This document shows positions 44,224-55,900 of a DNA stretch of 64,000 bases, in pieces; position 1 is the stretch's first letter; each line of letters starts with the position of its first letter. Source of the DNA: Hymenopellis radicata (taxonomy: Eukaryota > Basidiomycota > Agaricomycetes > Agaricales > Physalacriaceae); the NCBI GenBank assembly GCA_015501595.1, contig JADNRX010000079.1, positions 62,001 to 126,000 of the forward strand, read 5' to 3'. Position numbers and translations under genes: made by a program. The notes under the pieces were generated by a model that searched no databases, was not told the origin of the DNA, and worked only from the letters and a program-made list of their open reading frames with translations.

Positions 44224-45304
44224 ATGTCGACCGTTGCGAACAACGATGGACCTTCTCCTCGCGTACTGCCTGGCAAACGCGGTGAGCCACCCGTGGTCAC
44301 GCCGGGCGATGTAGATCACATCGCTATAGTACAAAACTGGGCCGCCTTCTCAGTCAACTGGCTCGCGGCACGTTATCCCGCCAAGGTCGTCGCCACCGAC
44401 ACCACAGTCATCTCCCTACTCGCGCCCGGCTTTGCCAACTGCAACGAGCTTAACAATTGGTATCTTACTGCGCCCAACACCTTCAACGACATGACCCTTA
44501 AAGACTTCACCGCGGCGATGACAGAACGCTTCTTGACCGATAACTGGCACGTGGACCACAAAGACAACATCTGCAAAGTGAAGCAGGAAGACGAGCAGCC
44601 TTTCATCCGCTTTTCTGAGAAGCTGATCAGCGACAATCGCCGCCTCGCCGGTACCACCTCCTTCATGAACGACGCGCAGCTCGTTTTCATTATGAAGGCC
44701 AATATGCGCCGCACCACTGCGACTGCTATGAACGACTTCAAACAAAATGTGGACATCAAAGACCTCGGTTCGAAGTTGGAGAGCGGCACTGCTGACGCAG
44801 CGCAGGGAGAGACGCTGACGGCCTGGATGGCAAAGGTCGACTCCTTGGATCGCGAGACGCGCTTAGGTGCGAAGCACATGTTGGCAGAGATCGAAAAAAG
44901 CCGCAGCGTTGGTACTCGCCCGTGAGCGCCAGAATGCTCCCCAACAGACTCCCTCGTATCGCGCGCCGATGCCTGCGATGCCCGTAGCTGCTGCCAATGG
45001 GCGCTTCCCTTCCGCGGGTAACCGCTTCTCCAAGCAACAGACTCAGCCAAACTCTAGCAATAACAACGTCTCCTTCCATTCCACTTCCTCTTTCAACTCC
45101 AAGTCGTCTTTCCCCAACAATAACAACACCGCCACCACGCGCCTACCTGCCTTGACCGACGATGAGCGCGCCTTCTCAGATGTATTCGGCATGTGTCGTA
45201 CGTGTCGCACCCCTTGGCAGAACCACCGTTCGGGTGACGACGTCTGCGATTTCCCCGATGCAGAGGACTACGAAGAGAGAACCCTCGAGTGGTGCATCTC
45301 TTAG
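44224..45304 (+). pseudogene. gag of the Ty3/Gypsy element, frameshifted
   Basis: ATG 44224 opens MSTVANNDGPSPRV. The capsid-like core contains NWAAFSVNWLAARYP, DFTAAMTERFLTDNW and RFSEKLISDNRRLAG. At the A6 run 44894-44899 the reading moves to the +1 frame, after which sequence continues as LVLARERQNAPQQTPSY, Asn/Ser-rich linkers and a Cys/His cluster (CRTCRTPWQNHRSGDDVC) that may replace the usual zinc knuckle. The second part ends with TAG at 45302-45304. Removing one A would restore a single gag ORF. Either the run length is miscalled, the copy is mutated, or a +1 shift is used; decay is the simplest reading. Confidence 0.65.
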
Positions 45305-45352
45305 AGTAACGAGCACCCCAACGGTTTCGAGAACCTCCGCCCTGGAAAGGAA

Positions 45353-48300
45353 ATGAGCGGACCGCTGCGCAGGCCCGACTTGAATTACGCCAAGCGCAAA
45401 TATGAGTCCATGGGCGGTAACAACTGGCCCCAACCGCAGTCCGCTCGTACCAGCAATAACTTGAAGCGTCCCGCTACCTCTTCGAACAATACGTTTACGA
45501 ACAGCTCGAGCCGATTCCCCGTGGCCGCGGTGATCCAGCGACAGACCATGGCAGACATTCAGAGTCGTCAGTTCATGCCTTACCAACCCGACGACGATTA
45601 CTCTTCAGAATCTAACTCAGATCCAATCTCACCGTACTCGCCTCCACCGCGTAACACCCGCCGCCGCGAGTACATCTCGCTGGTGATTCACCGAGAGCGT
45701 GGCCGCTCCACTGACCGCATTCGCTTGTCGCGCTCCTTCTCTGAGCTTCGTGGACAAGTGTCGAGGGCCTCTTCCCGCGCGCCTTCGATGATGAGAGGAA
45801 GAGGGAATGACAACTCTGGAGCGAGTGTCTCCAGTGTTCGCCCACGTTCCTTCTCCCGGGGAACTCTGGAAATCCGTCGCCGTTCTGACTCGAACTTGAG
45901 GCGCCGGTCTCCTTCCGGTGAGAGGAGCGAGAGGTCTTTCACGCCACCTCCCGACCTCGACGACCATACTCCCAGCGATATTGATGAGGACCTGTACTCC
46001 GTGCAAGGAAACCGGGGCGAGACAAACGTGGCCAGCGGCAGCAACAAAGGCAAAGCGAAAGAGGTTAACAACACAGAAGACGACGACGAGGAGGAAGAGG
46101 TGGAGAATCAGCTACGCAAATCCCAGCGCACGACGATTGAGGATGCCAATGAAGATGATACCAATGTAAGTCCCGTCGCCGCTGTTACGTCTTCCTCCCC
46201 GACGGCTCCGCTATCCTCCCCACAAATGATTTGGACTTGCTCCGTTGATGATTTCACTCCTGGCGCCATGGGTCCGGCTAAAGTTGACGCTTTGATTGAC
46301 CATGGTTCTTCCCTAGTGCTAATCGACGAAGATCTCGCAACACGTCTATCGCTAAAACGCTACCGCCTACGAACCCCAATAATTATCGATACCGCTTTGA
46401 AACAGAACAACGATTCCTCCGCCCTTACCGATTATGTTAAACTTAGGTGCCGCGATGTTAATAATTTCTGGACTTCTCGAACTGTTAAAGCCGTTGTGGC
46501 ACCATCACTTTGTTCTCCGATGATACTAGGCCTCCCGTTCCTCGAACATAACTACGTCATCGTCGACGCTACGTATAGAACTGCAGTACATTTCGATTCT
46601 AGCTTTGACTTGTTACATCCCTATCCTCCGCTTCCGCCTGACAATGTACCTACCTTTAAAGAGAAATTGCGTACAACCGAACATGACTTCCGTAGCTTTG
46701 TAAACGAATTGAAGACTTTCTGCGTGCGAAGACGCGTTTACATAGATAGCGTTTGTGAACCGGTAATTGAATTTAATGTGATAGCGGCAGTAAGAGCGCG
46801 CATAGAGGAACTGGCTGAGGCTTCTAGGCTAGAAGAACTCGGACATGAGATCAAGCGCGACTACGACGATGTCTTCCAGCCATTGCCCGACTTCGACAAG
46901 ATGCCGAATGACGTGACCTGTAAAATCGAGTTGAAAGAGGCATACCTCTCTATCTCTTCGCGCACATACCCTTGCCCGAGAAAGTATCGCGAGTCCTGGC
47001 GGACACTATTGAACCAGCATTTGGATGCCGGCCGCATACGGCCGTCCTCTTCAAGCTTCGCGTCGCCAGCCTTTCTGGTACCAAAGTCAGATCCGTCCGC
47101 GCTGCCCCGATGGGTTAATGATTACCGTCAGTTGAATGCCAACATTAAGACAGATCATTACCCCTTGCCACGCGTGGACGACATTTTGGCTGACGCCGCA
47201 AGAGGAAACATCTGGTCAAAATTGGACATGACAGATTCGTTTTTCCATACGAAGATGGATGAAGAGTCTATTGGCTTCACAGCAGTAACGACACCATTTG
47301 GACTGTACGAATGGCTGGTTATGCCTCAAGGGATGAAGAACTCCCCGTCCGTGCATCAGAGTAGGGATGTGCGCCGTACCGTTACGGATACGGCCGTAAG
47401 TTGCGCTTCCGTATACGGTTTTACGGCCGTAAGATACGGTCTGTAACGGCCGGGAGACGGCCGTAGTGTGGCGCTCACTCGGAGAACTTCTAAGGAAATA
47501 AACCACATACCTTGACTTGATGTTCTAACCCATCGCCGAGCTCAGAGAGTACACAGAATGCGAGAGAGAAGCAAATCACATAACATATTGTTCATGGGCC
47601 ACCAATCGAGCAAGGTTACATGCTTGTTTTCATCAAGGAGAGTCCCCGGAGGGTCCTTGGTGGTTCTTCAGTCAGTCTGTGCGCCTGGAGTCGCCCTGGA
47701 TGAACAGAGAACGTCGTGGTTCGTTGGCAAGCTGCTCCGCGTGGCATGTCCCGATTAGGACATACACATTGTCAGCGAGCGTTCCAGCGACACCTACAAC
47801 ATATTTCGGACTCCATTGAGTTGCAGTCATCAGTGGTGCACTGTGTCTTTAACCTGGCCAGATGCTGATATGAATTTGAAGCCAAGACGAGTGTCCCAGG
47901 TAGGTGACCGTATCACGGCCGTATGACCGATCCGTTGACCGTATCTGAAGATTCTGACGGTTACCACGGCCGTGACCGTACGCCGTACCGTATGGACCGT
48001 ACATACGGTACGGTGCACATCCCTACATCAGAGATGCGTGAACAACGCACTGCGAGAATACATCGGCAAGTTCTGCCACATATACCTGGACGACATCATC
48101 ATATGGTCAGAAAATATAGAGCAACACACGGAACACATTAGACTGATTATGGACGCGTTGAGAAAACACCAGTTGTACTGCAACCCGAAGAAGTCAAAGT
48201 TCTATCTTTACGAAGTCGAGTTCCTCGGCCACCGCATATCGCGCCGCGGCATTGAACCCGATAACAGCAAAGTGGCACGCATCGTAGACTGGCCAGAACC

Positions 48301-48393
48301 TGAGTCCCCTGGCGACGTGCGAAAATTCCTGGGCCTAACGCGTTACCTCGCATCCTTCTTGCCAAAGTTGGCTGAACACACTGCCGTACTGAT
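45353..48393 (+). pseudogene. pol (protease and reverse transcriptase) of the Ty3/Gypsy element, interrupted
   Basis: This is in the same frame as the second part of gag, separated only by the TAG at 45302. A long Ser/Arg/acidic linker is followed by a retropepsin-like segment (ALIDHGSSLVLIDEDLA, with D-H-G in place of D-S/T-G) at about 46285-46335. The RT starts about 46930 (SRTYPCPRKYRESW, LVPKSDPSALPRWVNDYRQL, WSKLDMTDSFF, MPQGMKNSPSVHQ). It is cut by the insertion 47362-48025 and resumes with IYLDDIIIW (catalytic Y-L-D-D), FYLYEVEFLGHRIS and VRKFLGLTRYLASFLPKLA. RNase H and integrase are missing. Joining across the insertion at one copy of the octamer keeps frame. Confidence 0.8.
47362..48025. 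mobile_element. 664-bp hAT-like non-autonomous element inserted in RT
   Basis: The ends are inverted copies, TAGGGATGTGCGCCGTACCG and CGGTACGGTGCACATCCCTA. The flanks are the same octamer CATCAGAG (47354-47361 and 48026-48033). Terminal 80-100 bp on each side are rich in CGGCCGT/ACGGCCG and CCGTAC words. The interior has no transposase-like ORF. The RT motif blocks on either side belong together, so the uninterrupted site is known. Perfect duplication suggests recent insertion. Confidence 0.9.
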
Positions 48394-48394
48394 A

Positions 48395-49440
48395 AGGAAT
48401 AGCCGGGGTAATACCGCGGGTAAGACCTTCACTCCGTCTACCCGACCCGCCAATACCGTCAACCGTGCTGACGGTATGCGGGTACGGGTCGGTATACGGT
48501 ATACCGTAGAATACCGTTACCCGTCGACTCCTGCCCGCTTTCCCACGTTCACTAAGCAGTATTCGTGCCCGCCGACAACCCCCGAGCAACTGCGCGGGGG
48601 CTATCGACGTGCACGATGGCGTCGTCGGGCGGAATGCGGTAGAAACGAGTCTAAGGGCAGGGGCGGGCGGTGCTGCAGTTGTGGATGGCGCGGCGGGAGA
48701 ACAGAAAGAAGAAGTTGTTGCTGGGAGGCGGGCAAAACGGGATAGAGCCGCGTTGCAGACGGACGGCGTAACGCAGCGAGAAACACTAGATACAAGATTT
48801 AAGTAGAAATGCAATGAAACCTGGAAGAATTCGTACCGTCGTGGGCTGGAAGCGTCCACGACGCCTTCCAGCCCAAAAAGTCCTGCGACTGCGCCGTCGC
48901 GAAGACGAGCGCAGAGATAACCGAGTCCAGGGGCAGCGTGGCCCTACACGTCGCGGAGAGTCGTCAGATTGGTGCCGTCGCACAGACGAGCACCAGAACC
49001 CAGTGGCAGAATGCGCCCGGAATGTATCCGGGGGCGCAGCGGCTGGCGTGGAGCCAAACCACACGGAAAAAGCCAAGAACAATAAAGAACATGAGTTGAA
49101 CAAGCCCCAGAAGCAGTTCTGAGGCCGACGAGCACGACGCCAACGTCCTGCTGTGGTGGTAAGAGCCAACAGATGCTGATCAGAACTGCCAGATCGTTAT
49201 CCGGCAATTGCCGGACCGTACGGATCGTGACCTTAGTCTGACTTATTTCTACGTGACGTTGAGGCCATTTAAGGCCAAATAAATTTGTATAATTCAATAT
49301 AATATATCTGATTGTGTTTAGACACATATTAGACATAAGTACCGGTGGCGGGTGTGGCGGTATACCGCGGTATGGCCGATCAGATACCGTACCCGTCCCG
49401 CGGGCTACCCGACCCGTCATACCGTCGGTTACCCGCCCAG
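48395..49440. mobile_element. hAT-like element, second relative of 20686-21908, inverted
   Basis: On the minus strand, 49260-48520 matches the core of the element at 20686-21908 in many long blocks: GTGCTCGTCGGCC.CAGAACT, then CGCCGGC/CGCCAGCCGCTGCGCCC, then CGTGCACGTCGATAGCCCCCG. The ends are again crowded with short GGGTA/TACCC words, here mixed with GGTATACCG. Ends near TAGCCGGGG (48395) and CCGCCCAGTA (49440) could be the TIRs, but flanking octamers do not match. The left flank is RT and the right flank is unrelated sequence, so a deletion or recombination has probably removed part of the retroelement and one side of the target site. Confidence 0.65.
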
Positions 49441-49445
49441 TAGAG

Positions 49446-49745
49446 ATATGAGAATTTATTAAATAATTGTGGTCTGAGCTTCCAATCGATTTAAAGCAAA
49501 CATTGATTTAAATCGATTTCTACTTCACCAAGCGACATATGGAAGCATTACTTACCCAGCAACATAAAGTAGATAAGGAAAATGTCAAAATTTTGATTTA
49601 AATCACTTGATTCAAGACAAAGATTTAAATACAATGAGGAATCAAGGTTTAAAAGATCACAATTAAATCGTGCCCTTGTTTAAAACCATGCTATTTAAAT
49701 CAACTATATCTTGATTTAAATCATCCGCTTTTAAATCACCCCAGT
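49446..49745. repeat. AT-rich block with repeated ATTTAAAT palindromes
   Basis: The hexamer TTTAAA occurs about nine times within 260 bases, most often inside GATTTAAATC, itself a 10-bp palindrome, at irregular spacing of 20-60 bases. The block is far more AT-rich than either neighbour and contains no ORF. Confidence 0.6.
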
Positions 49746-49828
49746 ACTCTATTACTCAACTTCCTCCCCAGAGACAAGGCGGATTCTGCAAAGCAGACTT
49801 CAGTCCAGTCCGAACTCCGAAGGAGTAC

Positions 49829-52115
49829 TCACATCTTTGATTGCGCCGGCTTACGGTTTCGTGAAGAAGCACGAGTTGCGGCATCAATAGATGCCGCTAT
49901 AGGAGGGGTGGCAGCAGGTGTCGCCGCGACAGTCTTGCGCCGCTTCTGAGGCTTCTGAGGAACGATGTCGGCTCCGTCGACTGCTGGACGTTTTGCACCA
50001 GCTTCCCGCCCGCGGCTTCGACCACGACCTGACCCTCTTCCACGACTGACTCCTCCACGCCCTCTCCTCTTACCCCCTCCCAACACCACCTCGTTTCCGT
50101 TCGCACCGAGCTCCTCCCCATCACCCACAGCCTTCAGGACCGACGCGACCTCATCCTCCTCGTCACCCTCCGTGCCCGACTTCCCTACATTCTCTTCAGC
50201 GTCCTTTACCACGTCTTCGACAGCATCGTCACCCTCCATGCCCGACTTCGCTACGTTCTCTTCAGCGTCTGTATTCTTTCCCACATCTTGGACGGCATCA
50301 TCATCGACGTCCATGCTGTGCTGTCCAGGATGCATGTCTCCAGCGTCAACATCGGGAACCGGACCAGCGCCTTCGCCATCCTGCGTATCCTCAGCTTGCT
50401 CAGAGCTAGGGCCGGTGTAATCGTCTTGAGTAGTGTCACTTCTGCCGAGGGCTACAAGCTGGTAAGCGGGAAGTCGAACGAAGGAAATGATGTACTTACC
50501 ATGATTGAGTACATTGCCAGAGAAGTCTCGCCATACAGCTCGGAGATCTTGGAAGCGCTTGATGGACAATTCCGAAAAATTAATGTCCTTGAAGCTTTGA
50601 GCATCCGGGTCGGCGTGTGCATGGATACTAGATACCATGAGTGCATGTCTGAATAAGAGGTAATCCAAAACATACCTTCCGATCTCTTCGTTGCCCATGT
50701 TAGGAGTTCGCCTGGTGCGATAAAACAGCATAAATTCGCCGCCTCCTAAGGGGCCTTCTACAGAGGCCAAGTGAAGGAGTAGTCGGGACATCAACGGGGC
50801 GAACTCTTCCGTATTTCTGTTTCGGTACACAATCAGCCAGGCGCTTGCTTGATGAAACAAGAACGAGTATTACCTATCTTCGTCCACTTCTTTCTTTGTC
50901 GCCTTCCACTTCCACTCGTCCAGCTCGCGATTGGACACATTGTCCCACATTCTTTTTCCAATGCTCGCATAGGAGCCTGCCGTGTTCAAGCTGGCGCCCT
51001 TAACGAGGTCAAGATCCTCCTCCCAGAAAGGATCGACATCAGAGTCCGGGTCCACATCACTGTCGGAGGTCTCCGCCTGACTAGCTCGGACCCTCAAGGC
51101 CGTCACCCTGTCGGTGATATGGGTCGTATGGTGCTCCATGAACAACTCTCTCGCAGTCTTCGGTTTCGCAAACTGCATTAGGCTTCTCACAAGGGAGTCG
51201 GTGAGTACGACGGCGCTGTTACTGGCTTGGCCGTTTTTCCGTTTATAATTGGCCTTGACGTTCGCAAGGCGAACTTTGACTTGCTGCGAGAGTATCAGAA
51301 CACGTCGACAACACAAATAGACGGCTCACTCTTTGGCGGTCCCTGAGAGTCATCGTGTTATCGTTCTTGAAGACAGGGAAAGACCACAACTTGTTGATGA
51401 TGACCTTCTTGAGAGCGGCCTCGTCGGTATCCGATCCACGGGCTTTCAAGGCATCCATCCACCTGGAGATACCATGTTCGAGCAAAAGCTTCTCCTGTTC
51501 GGGGGAGAGCGGATGTTCCGCTTTACGACCGCGGCCTACTAAATGTGTCACTCAAAGTACGCGCACAAGTCTAAGACACGCACCACCATGCTTCTTGGTG
51601 GCACCATGCTTCTCCGAAGGCTGCTCAGTCTCCTCGTCGTCAGAATCTAGATAACAGGAATCATAAATGAGCAATGCTTGGAGTAGATGGCCGTACCTGA
51701 GGAATCCGAAGGCGAGGCGTCATGACCTGAAAAGCTGTCATCCAGCCGTCTTCGATAGCCAAGGAGTAGACATACTTTTCTTCGTCTTGCGACGGTACTG
51801 CGCCGAATCTGTCGTACGTGGAGCTACAGTTTTCTTGACCATTGGAGGGTGGCTGTCTCACAGTCAGCAGCGAAGTCAAGACTCTGTATTTCTGCGATAT
51901 CCTACCATTGTCCACAAAGGCCCATTGTCCTCCATATCCATAGTATTGGATCTAACTGATCCTGAGGTTTGAGAAACACGCCGCACGTCGAACCTGGCGA
52001 TCTGGTAAGGAGGCCGTAACACATGGTTATTGAGATCGCGTACCTTCTTGGTTCCGCTGTTCTGAAAGCAAGTCTCTTTCGGCACACCGCGCCTCGAACC
52101 TGCCATCGGCGTCAA
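49829..52115 (-). CDS. uncharacterised nuclear-type protein with HMG-box-like and RGRG regions (model approximate)
   Basis: Several exons on the minus strand are consistent but the 5' end is unresolved. The first coding-like exon begins MAGSRRGVPKETCFQ near 52105. Later exons give EHPLSPEQEKLLLEHGISRW (about 51500), LMQFAKPKTARELFMEHHTT, RMWDNVSNRELDEWKWKATK (about 50940) and RLLLHLASVEGPLGGGEFML. The last exon carries an acidic run (DVDDDAVQDVGKNTDAEEN) and a basic tail (RGRGSGRGRSRGRE, then KPQKRRKT). The segment around RELFMEHH..DEWKWKA has the helix pattern of an HMG box (I infer this; the match is weak). It lies on the same strand as the SPT5-like gene. No enzymatic motif. Chromatin association is suggested by composition only. 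Confidence 0.45.
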
Positions 52116-52218
52116 TCATTTCCTTCCCGTCATTGAAAAAAACACGCGATTGTACCAATTAACGCGTATCTACTCTTCTGGCATCCCTACAAAGCATCCA
52201 AGTAAGGTTCTACCTCCT

Positions 52219-52617
52219 TCATCCAATCGGCAGGTAACGCCATTCCCTCGGGCATGCCGTCAAAGAAGATGGGATTATTACCCTCCAGGCAACGTCAAAG
52301 GACCTAAGATGGCTCATCCTGCGCCACACGCAAGAAGCTCCGTCTACTTGAAGGATACGGAACTTTGCGGGAGGCATGTAGCCCGCCGCGTAGAACGCGG
52401 GATGGACGTCGACGAGGCGAAGGCGCGCGCCAACGTCATTGACCGTGATGGTCTGTAAACCAAACTGATGATTGAGAGTGAGCAGTCGTCGACATAGGTA
52501 AGTAGGCTGCCGAACCTCCGAAAAAAACTTCAGTACCGCCTTGTGTTTGGGCTGCGGCTCCCGTACGAAAAACAACGTGATCCTGGGCTGACCCAGTGCG
52601 CTTGGTTGCAATACCAT
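52219..52617 (-). CDS. hypothetical protein (about 132 aa), possibly an exon of a longer gene
   Basis: The minus-strand ORF begins MVLQPSALGQPRITLFFVRE and contains FKLFFSEV-like LKFFSEVRQPTYLC and VNDVGARLRLVDVHP. The wording looks protein-like for about 105 residues and then loses character, so an intron near 52300 is possible. No family is recognised. It lies between the HMG-like and SPT5-like genes on the same strand. Confidence 0.3.
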   Translation of the reverse strand: MVLQPSALGQPRITLFFVREPQPKHKAVLKFFSEVRQPTYLCRRLLTLNHQFGLQTITVNDVGARLRLVDVHPAFYAAGYMPPAKFRILQVDGASCVWRRMSHLRSFDVAWRVIIPSSLTACPREWRYLPIG

Positions 52618-52915
52618 ACTAGTGCAGTGTTAGCTATCGAAAGAAGGCGCACTGCACGTCTCACCTTCGTCCTGGACGTCGGTGTGAATGGTAGAGAATA
52701 GACAGTAAGCTAGACTCAGGAATGATCAGTCCAGGGAAGGAATAAAGAAAGCAAGAGAACGTACCCATTTGGCGAACAAAGCCGCTGCCCCTCACGACCC
52801 TCATCACGCGGGGGGCGACAGTAGAAGCGATAATATTTGCTGTACATAAGATACAAACTGATGCGTAAATATTATACATGATTATGGTACAAAATAACTT
52901 GTTCGCGGTAAAATA

Positions 52916-55900
52916 CTATACTGTGATCTGCCGACTGCCCTGACGAGTCTTCTCTCGTAACGCGAGAAAACCAGCATCATGTAACTTCCAGTCCGAAGGC
53001 CTCTGAAGAATAAGAAGGTGTTCATCGAGCACGTATAACCTGTCGCCTGTATCTTCGTCTGGGTTACCCTTTCCCCCCGCCGGACGACCGCCACATCCCA
53101 ACCCAACTCTTTCCGACTCTCCATCTCGAATTTGATCAGGCGGATCGGCCGAACAAAGGTTCCAATCTGGTAGTCTTTGCCATCATTCTTATAGATGAAC
53201 CAGCAGTGACCGTCGGCAGGTTTCTGACCAGGGTGCTTCGCCGTGATAGTAGATGGAGCGAGGGCTTGCATATCCAGTTTCCCCTTCCCTCTGACACGGT
53301 ATACTCCTACAGTGCCATCGTTGGCTTCTATTTGGCGAATGGTGATGCACCGTTCCTTCGAGGCCGTGCTCCCTGGAAGAGGTACCACAATATTGAGGCC
53401 ACGGAGATATGGCTGTAAACACCATGGAATATCATCGTTGTAGACGACCCGACGAGTGTTGAAGCCACGCGACGAACCAGCTGCGCGATCGTCCTCGTCG
53501 ATATTCCACCATCCAGGTGTTGTCTCTGAGTTGGCCGAACGATTGAAAACCGGATCCGCTTCGAGCACTTGCACGGTACGATCCTTCCTGGCGTGACGTT
53601 GATCTGGAGCAAGCCGATGTGGATGGAAGACAGAACCAAGCTCCTGCTGGTAAAACACCGGGTTTCCGTTGAAACCGGCACGACTGTGCACGAAGTTGCA
53701 TGGGGCAACGACACGAAGTGGCCAGTAAGTCCTGCCGACGTCGTTAGTTTCCAGTCAGTCAGTCAGATACATAACTCACTCGGCATCCCATGCATCGTCA
53801 TAATCCACCCATTTCTCGAGAGCGCCTCCTTCGCCGCCTCGTAGAACCTCGAACCGAACGTAAACATGAATGCCGGATGCGATCACTTCCAGCCACGGAT
53901 CCTTCACGGGCTCATTCTTCAAGCCAGGCAAGCGAATTTTCCTCATTGTTTCCTGGGTCACTTTCGCATCTTCCACTGTTCCCATTCGACCTTTGTACAT
54001 GCCCCTATGGACGTACACTCGGCGACGAAACCAAGGGATTTGCCCACTATAGGCAGCCTTCTTCGACCAGACGCGGCCGAGTACGGGATCGGGAGGTGGC
54101 ATGTCGATGACAGCCATGGTCGCATGAGGGAGTTTCTGCGTAAGGAGTGTTCGCGTATGGTCCGGAGAGAAGTCCTGTGCGTCGCGCCAGGCCTTGACGC
54201 AGTTATTCTTGTGAATGCGAACGACCTAATGAATGTTAGTGGTAAGTACATGTCTAGAGACAGAAATAAACGCACTTGAGGTACAACACTTTCGTTGTCT
54301 TTGGTTGGGAGATGCATGAGCAACTTCATAAAGCAACGGCGAGAAAATTCCGACTCTTCTCGTTCAACCAGCTTAAAAGACCCGCCATTCACATCCTCCT
54401 CGATCCTGCTCGATGTCTCCTTGGGAGGATCCGCGTCGATGACCCAACCGTGGCCACATTCGCCGTCAACGCCGTGTACAAGAACGACGTCGCCAACTGT
54501 GAACACACGAATAATATCTTTGACCGACACCTCCACGTCCTCGAGTTCCTCCGACCAGCGTATCCATAACGGGTGTTTAAGAAAATGACTAGAAATGTTG
54601 GAAAGGGAAACAGAAGCGTCTACAGTGTTAACGCGGGTGACAATGCCGTCGCGTCTGTCCCGCAGGCTTCGTACCGGCTCATTTACTTGGAAAACCCAAC
54701 ACTCAAGAGGAGGTAAAGTATGACAGGCCTTCCGCACAACCTCGTCCTGGGCATCGACCAGACCACTATGCACGTGTTGGGGAGTAACCAAAGCCAGAGA
54801 CACTGCACGCCGACGATACCGAATGACGGCGATGTCCGTTGCAAATAACAGGCCGCCTGTCTCGCGATATTTCTGATAACCCTTCTTGTCGGAGACGAGG
54901 GTCATCCGCTTTCTGTCCTGGTCTCCAAGAAGGCGCGGGGATGGGCGTACGGATGAAGGAGGAGTTCGCTTGTTGCAATCATCGGCAGTGTGTTCTAGAC
55001 GGCGCTTCCCGTTATCGTTGACATCGTCTGCGGGCTCCTCAACATTATGACACGCCTTCTTCTTTGGAAACTCGACACGGGGGACCACGCGGACATTCAA
55101 CCATTGACCCCCGGCATCCTCCTCCACCCATCCAACGTCCGCATTGTACCTCCCGCCCCGAAGTAAAACCCAGCACCCAGCAAATGATCCACGACGGTCT
55201 GGAACCCACTGACAGATTCGAATGCGTTCCGCAAGGTCGATAATACTAGTCACACTCGACAATTGAAGACTGGGGAAGCGGGGAATAGAGGTCTGGGAGG
55301 CGAAGAGGGGTCGTAATTCATTCAGATTGCGATGAGTCGCGATGTAGATGGAGGGTGGGGAGGTGGATTTGGGAGCAGTCCAGATGTCTAGGACGTCATA
55401 TTGTGGACGAACAGACTTGCGCATGATTTTAATGAGGACATCGGTGGCATCGCAACCATATTTGTCGACGAGAGTCTGAGCACGAATAGAAGCGCGTTGC
55501 TTTAACTCGTGTTTCGCCTCCGCAAGGACTGCCTTGATGTTATCTATAACACTGGCTGATTTTCGGAACTGTGAATACGATTATTAAAAAAGCATTTACA
55601 GAAAGGCAGCGGACTCACCCCACAGCGAATTCTCCAAATCTTTACTGACTTGTCTACTGCAAATGTGCGCCGACAATCAACAAGGGGCTCCGGCGCTTCA
55701 ATCTCGTCATCCACCGGCGTGTCGGGCATTGTCTCTTCTGATAAGGGGACATCCAGGTCTAATTCTTCCTCTAAGTCCTCTTCATCGTCTGGGGTGGAGG
55801 CGGGCTGAGCTAATTTGTCCAACCATCCGTGAAACTCCTCTTGTTGGTTGTGTACGTCAAATCTGGAAGCAGTTTCTACGCGCTCGCCCTCTAGATGGTC

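Larger units (their letters stand above)
43290..48393 (+). mobile_element. Ty3/Gypsy-type LTR retrotransposon, decayed and 3'-truncated
   Basis: A TATA-like stretch and CT microsatellite at about 43300-43355 and a low-complexity ACCGCC/TTTACCGTC tract (43495-43625) precede gag; they may belong to the 5' LTR and leader, but no second LTR is visible in the window, so LTR borders cannot be set. Gag (44224-45304), protease and reverse transcriptase (45353-48393) follow in order protease-RT, the Ty3/Gypsy arrangement expected before RNase H and integrase. Everything after the RT thumb is absent, replaced by another element. Lesions are a one-base shift in gag, a TAG before pol, and a 664-bp insertion in RT. 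Confidence 0.8.

Noticed and set aside
45302..45304. UAG as proven programmed readthrough between gag and pol
   Set aside because: The element is also frameshifted and interrupted; without other copies a nonsense mutation is simpler. It is kept only as a finding to test.
49965..50420. Plus-strand Ser/Pro-rich ORF of 151 aa
   Set aside because: It is antisense to the acidic/basic last exon of the minus-strand HMG-like gene; Ser/Pro composition is the complement of Glu/Asp/Gly codons.
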